A DNA stretch of 64,000 nucleotides, taken from the NCBI RefSeq assembly GCF_020217425.1, contig NZ_CP084090.1:1116001-1180000 (forward strand). The letters are read 5' to 3'. The position numbers and the translations under genes are program-made. The DNA comes from Halomicrobium urmianum. GTDB lineage: Archaea > Halobacteriota > Halobacteria > Halobacteriales > Haloarculaceae. The notes beneath the pieces are model-generated. The model made no database searches, was not told where the DNA came from, and was given only the letters and a program-made list of their open reading frames with translations. Shown piece by piece: positions 18,375 to 30,600 of this stretch (position 1 is its first letter; each line of letters opens with the position of its first letter).

Positions 18375-19230
18375 ACCCCGGTAGTCGCCACAGGGGTGGA
18401 AAAGGTCTTCGTCGACGGCTGATCGAGCGACCAGAGCGGCCTTCGAGCCGTCGTCACGACGCCTCTCTACCGCCCCGCATTCGAAGGCGGCGGCGACGGC
18501 GATGACGGGGCAGCGATGCAGCGCAGGGAGACCAGGGACTCCGCTAGACTAGAACACCTGATGCGCTAGACGGTGCCACAGGAACTGGGAGGGTGTCGAC
18601 GCGGATGCCACAGAGTCACTGGCTCGGTTGCCGTCTACGCTGACGAGCCGTACAGCAGCGTAGCCCCGGATCGACGATCTGCTGCGTAACTCGTCTCACT
18701 GAAGCGTCCTGAAACCGACGGTGCGGGAGTCGAGGACCGGCGTGATCGTGGACGTGCACCGGCAACCCATCTGGTCTGACTCTGTCCCTTCGCCGAGGAG
18801 CACTGTGGACTAGAACTAGTAGGAGCGATCCCGGATCGAATTACGCTCTCTCGTACGAGACCGAAGTATAACAGCAGTACCGTCGTTACTATACTATCCT
18901 GTTTCCGATTACCGGAATCGTGGCGCAGTATTCACGGGGAGTACGTTTTCCCTGTGAGGCAACGAAGTGGTCACTCGCGATTCGTGCCGGTCTACGCAGA
19001 GTGACCCCCTGAACCAGTCGTAGCTGTGATCGAGCCGCGGTCGCGGTACTCGCGATCGCCGTGGTACCGATCGGTCCGGTAGGAGAATCTCAGACACGGA
19101 GACCGTTCGAACGAGCGAGTGCCGGTAGTGGGATCGGCGGAGACCAGCGCTACACGCTACGCGCGATCACTGGCAGCCGCGTCCGATCTGTGATGGTCTA
19201 GATGGCACGCCTTTCGTACCACCATCAAGA
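18375..19230. other. Long gene-free spacer upstream of X3
   Basis: About 860 bp without a convincing gene. A TTCCG-N5-CGGAA palindrome lies at 18903-18917 and AT-rich patches at 18835-18905, but no coding sequence, tRNA or repeat could be recognised. Confidence 0.4.
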
Positions 19231-19332
19231 CTAAATAACACCAGTTCGTTCTTATCACCGTACACTTCCGCGCCAGATAGACGCGTGAAGTTGTGCCAAT
19301 AACCCACGTCATCGTGGGGCGGAGATATCCAC
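19231..19332 (+). promoter_or_regulatory. X3 promoter and double-hairpin 5' leader
   Basis: TATA-like TAAATAA at 19232-19238 predicts a start near 19261. Hairpin 1 spans 19263-19293 (9 pairs with a bulge). Hairpin 2 has arms 19303-19308 and 19313-19318 (CCCACG/CGTGGG) with a TCAT loop. GGAG at 19321 lies 8 nt before ATG 19333. The distance from hairpin 1 to the ATG is 70 nt, against 71 and 69 in the X2 and X4 leaders. Confidence 0.65.
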
Positions 19333-20499
19333 ATGTCCAAGGACACATCTGACGGTCTGTACGACGCGGACAGACGTAGCGTACTCAAATACCTGGGAAC
19401 GTCGGGGGTAGTCGCTGCCGGCTCTGGGCTCGGGCTGACGATGTTCAGCGGCTCGGGCGCGGCCGCGTCGGCGGACATCTCGGCGTCGAACCCGGAAGCG
19501 CTGTCGAGCGACGACGGCACGGTCGACGAGGTGTTCATCAAGCCGTCGCTGTCGGTTTCGTGGGACGGCTTCGACGACGTCGTCGGCAAAGTCCGCATCC
19601 TGGTCGAGGCCGCCACCGGCGCGTCCGATCTGGACCCGCCCGAAATCGCCGACCTCGACTTCATGCCGGTGTTCCGCGCCACGGGTTACGCCAACGGGAC
19701 GGACAACGACAGCGAAGAGGAGACGGGCCCGGGCACCAGCGGCCAGTACCAGATCAACTGGTTCGACGGCGACCGCCGTATCACCCTGTTCGACGAGGAC
19801 GGCGCGCCCGACTACGAGAACGCCGGGTACAACTGCGGCGCGACGATGGAGTCGTACCTCAGCGGCACGCTCATGGGCGACCCCATCGACGGCGCCCAGA
19901 ACGGCTTCTACGGCGCCGCCGGCAGCACCGACGCCTTCGAGGAGACCACCGACGCCGGTACCAACGACACGACGGTATATCTTCGGTACACGATCAGTCT
20001 CCACCGGCCGGACATCTCGTTCGTCACCGAGGACAACTACGCGCTGGACGCCGAGGACGTCCGCCCGTTCTCGCCGCTGGCGATGGTGGACGGTGACGGC
20101 GGCCAGTATCCCGACCTCACCGCCGAGGAGTACGGTACTACGGTCACCAGCGACGACGCCGACGACTACGACGCGCTGTCGGCCGGCGACCTCGTCCATG
20201 CCACGGCCGTCCCCTACGGCGTCATGCAGGACAGCACCGACCACCCGGCGCTGATGACCAGCTACGCCAACTTCACCGTCACCGTCGACAACGAACAGGC
20301 CAGCGCCAACGCCTCCGGCGACACCGGCGCCGGTGCCGAGGTCGACGAAGACGTCGAAACCATCGCCGACGGCGACAACAGCTCCGACGAGGCCGACGAC
20401 GCTCCGGCCGACGTCGGCAACGGCACCGTCGGCAACGGCACCGTCGGCAACGGCACCGCCGACGACGGGACCAGCGGTAACGAGACGAATGACACCTGA
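19333..20499 (+). CDS. X3: Tat-exported protein of unknown family, partner of G3
   Basis: A 388 aa protein, the longest X member. The Tat signal (DRRSVLKYLGTSG) and the whole mature body match X2 almost residue for residue, including the single Cys in YNCGATMESYL. The difference is the tail: a 15-bp unit repeated three times (20413-20457) encodes VGNGT repeats, giving a run of sequons NSS, NGT, NGT, NGT, NET, NDT. In haloarchaea such Asn residues can be glycosylated at the surface. The start is supported by GGAG 8 nt upstream. G3 follows after 65 bp with its own strong ribosome site. Function is unknown. Confidence 0.9.
   Translation: MSKDTSDGLYDADRRSVLKYLGTSGVVAAGSGLGLTMFSGSGAAASADISASNPEALSSDDGTVDEVFIKPSLSVSWDGFDDVVGKVRILVEAATGASDLDPPEIADLDFMPVFRATGYANGTDNDSEEETGPGTSGQYQINWFDGDRRITLFDEDGAPDYENAGYNCGATMESYLSGTLMGDPIDGAQNGFYGAAGSTDAFEETTDAGTNDTTVYLRYTISLHRPDISFVTEDNYALDAEDVRPFSPLAMVDGDGGQYPDLTAEEYGTTVTSDDADDYDALSAGDLVHATAVPYGVMQDSTDHPALMTSYANFTVTVDNEQASANASGDTGAGAEVDEDVETIADGDNSSDEADDAPADVGNGTVGNGTVGNGTADDGTSGNETNDT
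20413..20457 (+). repeat. Three tandem 15-bp units encoding VGNGT sequons
   Basis: The unit GTCGGCAACGGCACC is repeated at 20413-20427, 20428-20442 and 20443-20457 without a mismatch. It lengthens the glycosylation-sequon tail of X3 in frame, so slippage could vary the number of glycan sites. Confidence 0.9.
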
Positions 20500-20564
20500 T
20501 AGCGAGCACTATATGGACCGATTCAGACACTACCTGACAACTGTGCTGAACGGAGGAGACAGAG

Positions 20565-23500
20565 ATGACATCTGACAACTACGATTACGACGTACCGACG
20601 GACGACTATGGGAATCGAGAACTGAAGTTTCCGACCAACCGTCGTCAGTTCCTGCAGGCGGCTAGCGCTGGCGCGGCCACCCTGAGCGGTCTGGCCGGCC
20701 TCACCAGCGCCCAGCAGGGCGGGGACAACCACATCGAACTCGAGGCCGTCACTGTCGAGACCAGCGGTGGCCGCGGCCGCTCGGAGTACGCCTGGGAGGA
20801 CGGCGAGGGCGGCGTCGTGCGCGGCCCGCCCGAGGAGGTCTGTAACATCGTCGGCGGGACCCACGTCTGGGTGGGCGTTTCGCCCGACTCCATCGCTGAG
20901 GTCACGAATCCGACGCTGGAGCTGACCGCCGGCGAGACCTACACGGTCGAGTGGACCAACACCGACGGCGAGGAGCACAACTTCGTCATCGCCGACGCCG
21001 ACGGCACCGAACTCGTCACCTCTGATACCGTCTCCGAGGAAGGCGCCACCCAGACGGTGGAGTTCACCGCCACCGAGGAGATGGCCACCTACTACTGCGC
21101 CCCCCACTCCGGGTCCCAGAGTGGCTCCATCGAGGTGGGCGACGGCGCTCCGGCGCCCGAGAACCCGACCCCCACGGCGATCCAGTTCTGGACGCTCCGT
21201 GACCTGGGCTACTCGACGGCGGACGTCATCCGCCTCGTGGGTGCGGTAGACAACAACGGCGGCCCGGGGTACGACGCGGTCGAGCCGTTCCAGCTGAACG
21301 GCTCGTCGCCGAGCGAGGTCCGACAGGCCCTCGACGAGACGGGCCTCGAAGCGCCGTTCGCACACGTCGGTTTCGGAGGACTCGAGGGCGACAGCCTCGA
21401 GGGCACCCTCGACGACTGGTACGATACGGTCGGCGTCAGGACCTTCGTCATCCCCTGGATCTCTCCGGACGAGATGGACACGGTCGAGAAGGCCCGGAAC
21501 CTCGCCGAGCGGATGAACGCCGTCGCGGAGAACCTCCCCGACGACGCGCGCCTGGGTTACCACACTCACAACCAGGAGTTCATGGAGATCGGCGACGGTC
21601 GGACGCCGCTCGGGATCATGGACGAGAACCTGAACGACGACGTCGTCTTCGAGATCGACGTCGGGTGGGCCTACCACGCCGGTGAGGACCCGGTCGAGGT
21701 CCTGCGGACGTACAGCGACCGGACGCAGCTGATCCACCTGAAGGAGATGAACCGCGGCGACGAGGCCGAGTTCATCACCCTCGGCGAGGGCGAGATGGAC
21801 GTGGCGGAGATCGCCCGTGTCGCGCGGAACGAGGCCGGCGTCGACTACCTCATCTACGAGAACGACGAGCCCACGGACGAGAAGGGCGAGCTCTCGACCG
21901 CCGGCGGCGTCATGTCGTTCGTCGACGGTCGGGCCGGTCTCGAGTGCCTCGACTTCGCCGACGTCGGCGGTCCCGACTACGACGGCTCGCTCAGCGGCGT
22001 CCCGATGGGCGATCCCGCCGACGAGGACGGCATCCCGACCGGGATCCAGCTCTACACGCTCCGTGACCTCCCCGACTCGACGCCGGAGCTGATCCGACGG
22101 GTCGGCGCCGTCGACGACAACGGCGGTCCCGGGTACGACACCATCGAGTTCGCCGGACTCGACGGGAGCGTGAGCGACGTCCAGACCGCGCTCGAGGAGA
22201 CGGGAGTTGAGGCCTCGTCCGCGCACATCGGCCTCGGTTCGCTCGAGGGCGACAGCCTCGAGGACACCGTCGACACCTACTCGCAGTTCGGCATCGACTA
22301 CTACATCGTCCCGAGCATCCGCGGCGTGGACGATAACGCGACGGAGGACAGCGTCCAGCAGCTCGCCGAGCGGTTCAACGCCGTCTCGGAGAACCTCGGT
22401 GACGAGGGCCAGGTCGGGTTCCACAACCACTCGTCGGTGTTCACGGAACTCGACGACGGTCGCACCATCCTCGAGGTCCTCGACGAGTACCTCAACGACG
22501 ACGTCGTCTTCGAGATCGACGCCGGGTGGGTGCTTACCGCCGGCCACGATCCGGTCGAGGTCATCAGTAAGTACAGCGACCGCGTCCAGCTCCTTCACAT
22601 GAAGGACATGGCCGACGGCGACTTCCACGAGATCGGCGAAGGTGCCGTCGACTGGGCAGCGGTCGCAGACGTGGCGCAGAACGAGGCGGACGTCGACTAC
22701 ATCATCTACGAGCACGACGTGCCCTCAGATCCCGCCGGCTCGACCGGCACGGGCGCGGGCTTCCTCTCCTTCGTCGACGGCGCACCCGGCCTCGAGTGCC
22801 TGGAGCTCTCTGATATCGGTGGACCCGACTACAGCGGCACGCTCTCCGGAGCGCCGGGCGCGAACGAGGTGAACCTGATGATCCTGTCGGCGACGCCCGG
22901 TTACCGCCACGGGAACATCGAATACGGCATCCAGCGCCTGAAGGAGGAGTCCGACCGGATCGCCTCGCGCGTGGGCGCCGATTCCGTCAATTACGACGTC
23001 ATCGCCCCGAACGGGCCCGCGGAGTCGTTCCCGACGGACGTGAGCGAACTCGAGATGTACGACGCGATCGTCTGGTTCAACTCGTGCGGGAACGTCCTGG
23101 CCGACCAGGCCCAGCGCGACGCTTTCGAGGAGTACATCCAGAACGGCGGCGGCTACGTCGGCATCCACGCCGCCAGCGACACCCACCACCCGGGCGACGG
23201 CGAGTGGGACTTCTACATGGGTCTGCTCGGCGACGCGTACTTCGTCGACCACCCCAGCCCACAGGAGGCCGAGATCACGGTCACGGATCAGGTCCACCCC
23301 TCGACCGAGCACCTGCCGGCCCGATGGACCGCGACAGACGAGTGGTACGACTTCTCGAAGAGCCCGCGCGGCGACGTCCACGTGCTCGCCTCGCTCGACG
23401 AGGACAGCTACAGCGGCGCGTCGATGGAGAACGGCCGGGAAGACCACCCGATCGCGTGGTGTCAGGAGTACCAGGGCGGCAAGGCCTGGTACACCGGCCG

Positions 23501-26189
23501 CGGCCACACCGAGGAGTCCTTCGACGAGGAGGCCTTCCTCGATCACGTCGTCGGCGGCATCGCCTGGGCCGGCGGCTACGAGGAGGGCGACGCGACCGGA
23601 ACCGTCTGGGACAGCTACACCAAGTCGGAGATCACGACCGACCTCGGGGAGCCGATGAAGATGGACACGACGCCCGACGGACGCCTGCTGTTCACCGAGC
23701 GCGTCTCGGGCGACGTGAGCGTCTACCATCCCGAGTCGGGCGACATCACGACGGCGCTCTCGCTGGACGTGTACAGCGGACAGGAGGACGGCCTCCAGGG
23801 CGTCGCCGTCGATCCCGACTTCGAGGAGAACGGCTGGGTCTACGTCTACTACGCGCCGCCGAACGACGTCGTCGGCGACGACCCGTACAACCTGCTGTCG
23901 CGGTTCACGATGGACGGCGACACGATCGATCCGTCCTCCGAGACGGAGATCATGCGGGTCCACACCCAGCGCCAGACCTGCTGCCACGTCGGTGGCGACA
24001 TCGCGTTCGGTCCCGACGGCGAGGAGCTCTACCTCTCGACCGGCGACGACACCAACCCGTTCAACAGCTCCGGCTACGCCCCGATCGACGAGCGGTCGGG
24101 CGAGTGGACGGAGGAGGAGACGGGCGATCCCGAGGCCGGTCGCAACGGCAAGCCCCACGAGTACTGGGACGCCCAGCGGACGTCCGCGAACACGAACGAC
24201 CTCCGCGGGAGCATCCTCCGGATCGTCCCCGAGGACGACGGCGGCTACTCCGTCCCCGACGGGAACCTCTTCACCGGCGACGAGTACGCCGACGCCCGCG
24301 AGAACGACCTCGTGCGCGAGGAGATCTACGTGATGGGCCTACGCAACCCCTTCACGATCGACGTCGACGAGGAGACCGGTCGGCTCTACTTCGCCGATTA
24401 CGGTCCCGACGCCGGTTCCTGGGACCCGGAGCGCGGTCCGATCGGCATGGTCGAGATCACCGCGGTGGACGAGCCCGGCTTCTACGGCTGGCCGTACTTC
24501 ACCGGCTCGAACATCCCCTACGTCGACTACGACTTCGAGACCGGCGAGTCCGGCGATCCGTTCGACCCGCAGAACCCGGTCAACACCTCGCCGAACAACA
24601 CCGGGCTCGAGGAACTGCCGCCCGCTGAGGGCGCGACGATCTTCTACCCGTTCGACTGGGCGGAGCTCATCGACAACGCGCCCGACTACGCGCAGGAGTA
24701 CGTCCCCGACGAGATCCCGCACCCGGAGATCGGCACCGGCGGCGCGCCGATGACCGGACCGCTCTTCCGGCACGAGGACGGCTTCGACGACAGCGGGCTA
24801 CCGCGGTACTTCGACGGCAAGCAGTTCACCATGGAGTGGGGGGCGAACTGGATCAAGTACGTCTCCTACGACGAGGACGGCGAGGTGCTCGACATCGAGC
24901 CGTTCCTCCCCGACATGGACTTCGCCGGTCCGCAGGACATCGCGGTCGGCCAGAACGGCGAGCTGTTCGTGATGGAGTACGGGAACTGCTTCTTCGGCTG
25001 CGAGGACTCCGGTCTCTACGTGATCGAGCAGATGGAGGGCGACGGTGGCGGTCAACCGGAGCCCGAACCGGTCTCGGTCCCGTACGGCCTCGACTCCGGC
25101 GGGGAGACCGACGACCAGTCGGTCACGATCGGTGATCTGGAGTTCCAGACGGTCTCGGACTCCGGCGTCACCCAGACCGGGGACCACTCGACCGCCTCGC
25201 TCCTGAACGCCGACAGCGAGTACTCCATCGACGGTACGGACAACGACCTGCTCTACAAGACCGAGCACTACGGTCAGAACATCGGCTACGACGTCAAGGT
25301 CCCCAACGGCACCTACGACGTGACGTTGCACTTCGCCGAGATCTGGTGGGGCATCGAGGGCCGAGGCGGCACCGACACCGGCGAAGGCGACCGCGTGTTC
25401 GACGTCTCCGTCCAGGGCGAGACGGTGCTCAGCGACTACGACATCTACGCCGAAGTCGGAGCGCTGACCGCCGCGACGGAGACGATCGAGGGCGTGGAGG
25501 TCACCGACGGTACGCTGTCGATCTCCTCGACCACTCAGGTGGACAACACCAAGTTCTCCGGGATCGAGATCCGTCCGAGCGACGGCGGCGGCGGCAACGA
25601 GTCGCCGACGGCGGAGTTCACGGCGTCGTCGACGTCCGTCGCGCCCGGCGACGCGGTGACGTTCGACGCCGCGGACTCGTCCGACCCCGACGGCTCGATC
25701 GAGAGCTACGAGTGGACGTTCGGCGACGGCTCGTCGGCCACCGGACAGTCCGTGGAGCACTCCTACGGCTCCGCCGGCGAGTACGACGTGACGCTGACTG
25801 TCACCGACGACGCCGGGGCGACCGCCACTGCCACGCAGACGATCACTGTGGAGAGCGAGAGCCCCGGGCTCGACCCGTCCGCGACGATCGCACTCGACGG
25901 TGAATTTGCCGGCTGGCAGGCGACTGCTCCGGACGCCATCGCCGGAGAGACCAATCCGACGCTCACGCTTCGAGAAGGAGCCGAGTACACCGTCGAATGG
26001 ACGAACACCGACGGCCAAATCCACAACTTCGTCATCTGGGACTCGGAGAGCAACTCCCTCGCCGAGACTGAGGACGTGTCCACTCAGGGCGAGTCCGCGT
26101 CAGTGACCTTCACTGCCTCGTCAGAGATGGCCACGTACGTGTGCGTCTATCACCAGACGACCATGGTCGGCGACATAGAGGTGGTCTGA
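20565..26189 (+). CDS. G3: Tat-exported cupredoxin - two isomerase barrels - ThuA - sugar dehydrogenase - malectin - PKD - cupredoxin fusion protein
   Basis: An 1874 aa protein, the largest here. GGAGGAG 6 nt before ATG 20565 and the Tat motif NRRQFLQ (25-31) support the start. Order: cupredoxin (His138, Cys178, His181, Gln185); two xylose-isomerase-like TIM barrels in tandem (about 204-474 and 490-759), each keeping HTHNQEF- or HNHSSVF-type, D-x-GW and HLKEM/HMKDM motifs; a ThuA-like domain (769-1010); a sorbosone/glucose-dehydrogenase propeller (1014-1492) with Cys1139-Cys1140-His1141; malectin (1501-1676); PKD (1680-1766); and a final cupredoxin (1769-1874) with His1820, Cys1860, His1863 and Met1867. 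It puts an oxidase and putative 3-keto-sugar isomerase or lyase modules on one chain. The ThuA and propeller parts closely match G4. Substrate is unknown. Confidence 0.88.
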   Translation: MTSDNYDYDVPTDDYGNRELKFPTNRRQFLQAASAGAATLSGLAGLTSAQQGGDNHIELEAVTVETSGGRGRSEYAWEDGEGGVVRGPPEEVCNIVGGTHVWVGVSPDSIAEVTNPTLELTAGETYTVEWTNTDGEEHNFVIADADGTELVTSDTVSEEGATQTVEFTATEEMATYYCAPHSGSQSGSIEVGDGAPAPENPTPTAIQFWTLRDLGYSTADVIRLVGAVDNNGGPGYDAVEPFQLNGSSPSEVRQALDETGLEAPFAHVGFGGLEGDSLEGTLDDWYDTVGVRTFVIPWISPDEMDTVEKARNLAERMNAVAENLPDDARLGYHTHNQEFMEIGDGRTPLGIMDENLNDDVVFEIDVGWAYHAGEDPVEVLRTYSDRTQLIHLKEMNRGDEAEFITLGEGEMDVAEIARVARNEAGVDYLIYENDEPTDEKGELSTAGGVMSFVDGRAGLECLDFADVGGPDYDGSLSGVPMGDPADEDGIPTGIQLYTLRDLPDSTPELIRRVGAVDDNGGPGYDTIEFAGLDGSVSDVQTALEETGVEASSAHIGLGSLEGDSLEDTVDTYSQFGIDYYIVPSIRGVDDNATEDSVQQLAERFNAVSENLGDEGQVGFHNHSSVFTELDDGRTILEVLDEYLNDDVVFEIDAGWVLTAGHDPVEVISKYSDRVQLLHMKDMADGDFHEIGEGAVDWAAVADVAQNEADVDYIIYEHDVPSDPAGSTGTGAGFLSFVDGAPGLECLELSDIGGPDYSGTLSGAPGANEVNLMILSATPGYRHGNIEYGIQRLKEESDRIASRVGADSVNYDVIAPNGPAESFPTDVSELEMYDAIVWFNSCGNVLADQAQRDAFEEYIQNGGGYVGIHAASDTHHPGDGEWDFYMGLLGDAYFVDHPSPQEAEITVTDQVHPSTEHLPARWTATDEWYDFSKSPRGDVHVLASLDEDSYSGASMENGREDHPIAWCQEYQGGKAWYTGRGHTEESFDEEAFLDHVVGGIAWAGGYEEGDATGTVWDSYTKSEITTDLGEPMKMDTTPDGRLLFTERVSGDVSVYHPESGDITTALSLDVYSGQEDGLQGVAVDPDFEENGWVYVYYAPPNDVVGDDPYNLLSRFTMDGDTIDPSSETEIMRVHTQRQTCCHVGGDIAFGPDGEELYLSTGDDTNPFNSSGYAPIDERSGEWTEEETGDPEAGRNGKPHEYWDAQRTSANTNDLRGSILRIVPEDDGGYSVPDGNLFTGDEYADARENDLVREEIYVMGLRNPFTIDVDEETGRLYFADYGPDAGSWDPERGPIGMVEITAVDEPGFYGWPYFTGSNIPYVDYDFETGESGDPFDPQNPVNTSPNNTGLEELPPAEGATIFYPFDWAELIDNAPDYAQEYVPDEIPHPEIGTGGAPMTGPLFRHEDGFDDSGLPRYFDGKQFTMEWGANWIKYVSYDEDGEVLDIEPFLPDMDFAGPQDIAVGQNGELFVMEYGNCFFGCEDSGLYVIEQMEGDGGGQPEPEPVSVPYGLDSGGETDDQSVTIGDLEFQTVSDSGVTQTGDHSTASLLNADSEYSIDGTDNDLLYKTEHYGQNIGYDVKVPNGTYDVTLHFAEIWWGIEGRGGTDTGEGDRVFDVSVQGETVLSDYDIYAEVGALTAATETIEGVEVTDGTLSISSTTQVDNTKFSGIEIRPSDGGGGNESPTAEFTASSTSVAPGDAVTFDAADSSDPDGSIESYEWTFGDGSSATGQSVEHSYGSAGEYDVTLTVTDDAGATATATQTITVESESPGLDPSATIALDGEFAGWQATAPDAIAGETNPTLTLREGAEYTVEWTNTDGQIHNFVIWDSESNSLAETEDVSTQGESASVTFTASSEMATYVCVYHQTTMVGDIEVV

Positions 26190-26429
26190 CGGAAGGTAGT
26201 CCTCTCCATCGATCGGGCTCTCACGTATCGCTCGCCGTTTCGGCGTAACCCCGGACACCGACTCCGGTTCTTTCGATTTTGCTCCGCTGTCCTCCCGGTA
26301 GAGATACTGCAGTGCACTCAGATTTCGACCGGGAAACTCACCGACGCGACTACCCGTCGAACGGAAGTGCGTCGAGACGGGTGATGGCTTAACGTCACAG
26401 CACGCCCGATATACCCGGTTATTAATTAC
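26190..26429. other. Spacer between G3 and the X4 promoter
   Basis: No gene is visible. GC content falls towards the X4 promoter, with TTATTAATTACC near 26419. Confidence 0.4.
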
Positions 26430-26537
26430 CGAAAACTTATTGTTCTACGTGATATTAGTTGTCACATACACGTTCGCGCTTGGGGAGACGCGGAGGTGTG
26501 CCAGTGAGACACCCGTACCGGGTGGAGAGAGGGACCA
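26430..26537 (+). promoter_or_regulatory. X4 promoter and double-hairpin 5' leader
   Basis: Hairpin 1 has arms 26469-26478 and 26489-26498 (9 of 10 paired, one G-G mismatch); its 3' arm CGCGGAGGTG equals that of the X2 leader. Hairpin 2 (26510-26524) has CACCCG/CGGGTG in place of CCCACG/CGTGGG, so the sequence changed while pairing was kept. An AT-rich ACTTATTG near 26435 is the best TATA candidate for a start at hairpin 1; TTAATTA at 26421 is an alternative. Confidence 0.55.
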
Positions 26538-27623
26538 ATGTCAAATTTCACGTTCGACAACATCAACGACGCAGATCGACGCAGTGTGCTGAAAATGCTC
26601 GGTGCAGGCGGTGCCGCAGCCGCCGGTGGCGGGTTCGGCCTGACGGCCTTGACCGGATCGGGAGCAGCCGCCACCACCGATATCTCGGCCTCGAACCCCG
26701 AGGCACTCACGAGCGACGACGGCTCGGTCGACGAGGTGTTCGTCAAGCCGTCACTGTCGGTCTCCTGGGACGGCTTCGACGACGTCGTCGGCAAAGTCCG
26801 CATTCTGGTCGAAGCGGCGACCGGCGATGCCGACCTCAAGACGTCCGAAGTCGAGAGCCTCGACTACACGCCCGTCTTCAGGGCGACGGGCTACGCCAAC
26901 GGGACGGACAACGACAGCGAAGAGGAGACGGGCCCGGGCACCAACGGCCAGTACCAGATCAACTGGTTCGAGGGTGACAAACGCATCACCCTGTTCGATT
27001 CGGAGGGTGCACCCGACTACGAGAGCGCCGGGTACAACTGCGGCGCGACGATGGAGTCGTACCTCAGCGGCACGCTCATGGGCGATCCGATCGACGACGC
27101 CCAGAACGGCTTCTACGGGGCTGCTGGTACCACCGACGCCTTCGAGGAGGCCACCGATCAGGAGGCCACCGACACGACGGTGTACCTGCGGTATACCATC
27201 AGCCTCCACCGGCCGGACATCTCGTTCGTCACCGAGGACAACTACGCGCTGGACGCCGAGGACGTCCGCCCGTTCTCGCCGCTGGCGATGGCCGACGGCG
27301 ACGGCGGCCAGTATCCCGACCTCACCGCCGAGGAGTACGGTACTACGGTCACCAGCGACGTCGCCGGCGACTACGACGCGCTGTCGGCCGGCGACCTCGT
27401 CCATGCCACGGCAGTGCCCTACGGTGTGATGCAGGACAGCACCGACCACCCGGCGCTGATGACCAGCTACGCCAACTTCACCGTCACCGTCGACAACGAA
27501 CAGGCCAGCGCCAACGCCTCCGGCGACACCGGCGCCGGTGCCGAGGTCGACGAGGACGTCGGAACCCTCACCGACGGCGACGCAGGCGGCAACGAGACCG
27601 CCGGCAACGAGACGGACGAATGA
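26538..27623 (+). CDS. X4: Tat-exported protein of unknown family, partner of G4
   Basis: A 361 aa protein. It is the most divergent member at the N-terminus (MSNFTFDNINDADRRSVLKML) and in the middle (DADLKTSEVESLDY), but from the single-Cys region YNCGATMESYL onward it is close to identical with X1-X3. The Tat signal has DRRSVLKML. The tail is short with two NET sequons. G4 follows after 70 bp; the spacer resembles that between X2 and G2. The divergent front and near-identical back suggest gene conversion between copies. Function is unknown. Confidence 0.9.
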   Translation: MSNFTFDNINDADRRSVLKMLGAGGAAAAGGGFGLTALTGSGAAATTDISASNPEALTSDDGSVDEVFVKPSLSVSWDGFDDVVGKVRILVEAATGDADLKTSEVESLDYTPVFRATGYANGTDNDSEEETGPGTNGQYQINWFEGDKRITLFDSEGAPDYESAGYNCGATMESYLSGTLMGDPIDDAQNGFYGAAGTTDAFEEATDQEATDTTVYLRYTISLHRPDISFVTEDNYALDAEDVRPFSPLAMADGDGGQYPDLTAEEYGTTVTSDVAGDYDALSAGDLVHATAVPYGVMQDSTDHPALMTSYANFTVTVDNEQASANASGDTGAGAEVDEDVGTLTDGDAGGNETAGNETDE

Positions 27624-27693
27624 GACGGACCCCGGCTCCCTCGTTAGCAATGTATCGCACGACGACCGGACGCCAGATCGAACAACTGCGACA

Positions 27694-30600
27694 ATGACAG
27701 ACGACAGTTCCACGAACGACGCGGAGGACGTATCGACGTTGACCACCGACCGCCGGCGGTTCGTGCAGGCCGCCGGCCTCGCCGGTGCCGGCCTCACTGG
27801 CCTCGGCGGTTTCGCCAGCGCCCAGCAGGGCGGGGACAACCACATCGAACTCGAGGCCGTCACTGTCGAGACCAGCGGTGGCCGCGGTCGCTCCGAGTAC
27901 GCCTGGGAGGACGGCCAGGAAGGAATCGTCAAGGGCCCGCCCGAAGCGGTGTGTGACTTCGTCGGCGGTAATCACGTCTGGGTGGGCGTCACGCCCGACT
28001 CGATCGCCGACGTCACGAATCCGACTCTGACGCTCACGGCGGGTGAGACCTACACGGTCGAGTGGACCAATACGGACGGCGAGGAGCACAACTTCGTCAT
28101 CGCCGACGCCGACGGCACCGAACTCGTCGCCTCGGACACGATCGCCGAAGAGGGCGCTACTCAGACGGTGGAGTTCACCGCCACCGAGGAGATGGCTACC
28201 TACTACTGTGGCCCCCACTCCGGTTCTCAGCGCGGCGACGTCCAGGTCGGCGACGGTGCTCCGCCGGGCGGCGTCGAGGTCAGCAACCTCGACCCGAGCA
28301 GCGCGACCGTCACCGCGGGCGATACGTTCAGCGTTTCCGCGACGGTGACGAACACGGGCGATTCCAGCGTCACGCAGGAGGTCCACTTCTACCTCGACGA
28401 CGAACATCTCGGCACCGCGGAAGTGACACTCGACGCGGGCGCCCAGAAAACGGTCACGTTCGAGAACGTCGATACGTCGGACCTCTCCACTGGTGACTAC
28501 ACCTACTTCGTCGAGAGCGGCGAGAGCAAGGTCACGGGGACACTCACCGTGCAAGCCGCTGGACCCGCCGAGCTCGACCTGATGATCCTGTCGGCGACGC
28601 CCGGCTTCCGCCACGGGAACATCGAGTATGGCATCCAGCGCATGCAGGAGGAGTCCGACCGGATCGCCTCGCGCGTCGGCGCTGACACCGTCAACTACGA
28701 CGTCATCGACAACAACGGGCCCGCGGACGCGTTCCCGACGGACGCGAGCGAACTCGAGAAGTACGACGCGATCATCTGGTTCAACACGGTCGGGGACGTC
28801 CTGGCCGATCCCGACCAGCGGGCCGCCTTCGAGGAGTACATCCAGAACGGCGGCGGCTACGTCGGCATCCACGCCGCCAGCGACACCCACCACCCGGGCG
28901 ACGGCGAGTGGGACTTCTACATGGACATGCTCGGCGACGCGTACTTCGTCGACCACCCCAGCCCCCAGGAGGCCGAGATTCACGTCACCGACCAGTCCCA
29001 TCCCTCGACCGAGCACCTGCCGGCGCAGTGGAACGTCACCGACGAGTGGTACGACTTCGGCGCGAACCCACGTGGGGACGTCCACGTGCTGGCCACTCTC
29101 GACGAGACCAGCTACGATGCCACGGGCAGCATGAACTACGAAGGGTTCGGCCGCGACCACCCCATCGCCTGGTGTCAGCACTACCAGGGCGGCCGCGCCT
29201 GGTACACCGGCCGCGGCCACACCGAGGGCGCCTTCGACGAGGAGGCCTTCCTCGACCACGTCGCCGGCGGCATCGCCTGGGCCGGCGGCTTCGAGGACGA
29301 TCCGTCCAACGGCACCATCTGGGACAGCTACGACCGCGAGGTGCTCGCCGACGGGCTGAACGAGCCGATGAAGATGGACATCGACGCCGACGGGCGGGTC
29401 TTCTTCACCGAGCGCACCACTGGCAACCTGAAGATCCTCGATTCCGACACGGGCGAGACGACGACGGCGCTGACGCTCGACGTCTACACCGGCCAGGAAG
29501 ACGGGATGCAGGGCGTCGCGCTCGATCCGGACTTCGAAGAGAACGGCTGGCTCTACCTGTACTACTCGCCGGCGGGCGACGAGAGCGTCAACCGCCTCTC
29601 GCGCTTTACCGTCGAGGGCGATTCGATCGACCCCGCGACGGAGACGCAGATCCTCGACGTCGACACGCAACGAGAGACCTGTTGTCACACGGGCGGCGAC
29701 CTCGAGTTCGACACGCAGGGCAACCTGTATCTGACGACGGGAGACGACACGAACCCGTTCGAGTCCAGCGGCTACACGCCGATCGACGAGCGCGACGGGC
29801 GCGAACCGTTCGACGCCCAGCGCACCTCGGGTAATACGAACGACCTCCGTGGCAGTGTGCTGCGGATCACGCCCCAGGACGACGGGTCGTACACGGTACC
29901 GGACGACAACCTGTTCGTCGACGACCAGTACGACGACTCGCTCGTCCGCGACGAGATCTACGGCATGGGCTTCCGGAACCCGTTCACGGCGGCGGTCGAC
30001 CCCGCCACGGACGAAGCGTGGGTCGCCGATTACGGCCCTGACTCCGGCGGCTGGAGCGCCGACCGCGGGCCGATGGGTACTACTGAGTACGCGAAAGTCG
30101 ACGAGGCCGGTTTCTACGGCTGGCCGTACTTCACCGGTCACAGCGTGCCGTACAAGCACTACGACTTCGAGACCGGCGAGTCCGGTCGGATCTTCGACCC
30201 GGAGAACCCGATCAACGACTCGGTGAACAACACCGGCCTCGAAGAGCTTCCCGTCGCCGAAGGCACCAGCATCATGAGCCCGTACGACTGGGGCGGCTAC
30301 ATCGACGGCGTCCCGTCCGAGTGGGAGGAGTACGTCCCCTACTCCAGCATGGACGAGGTGCCGTTCCCCCAGGTCACCGGCGGCGCGCCCATGGTAGGCA
30401 CCGTCTACCGCCACGACCCCGAGTTCGGCGACGGGTCGCTGACGGCGGCCATGGACGGGAAGGTGTTCATCATGGAGTACGGCAGCGGCTGGATCAAGTA
30501 CGTCTCGCTGGACGACGATGGCGAGGTGATGGAAGTCGATCCGTTCCTGCCCGACGAGAACTGGGGCTCGCCGTTCGACATGAACGTCGGTCCCGACGGC

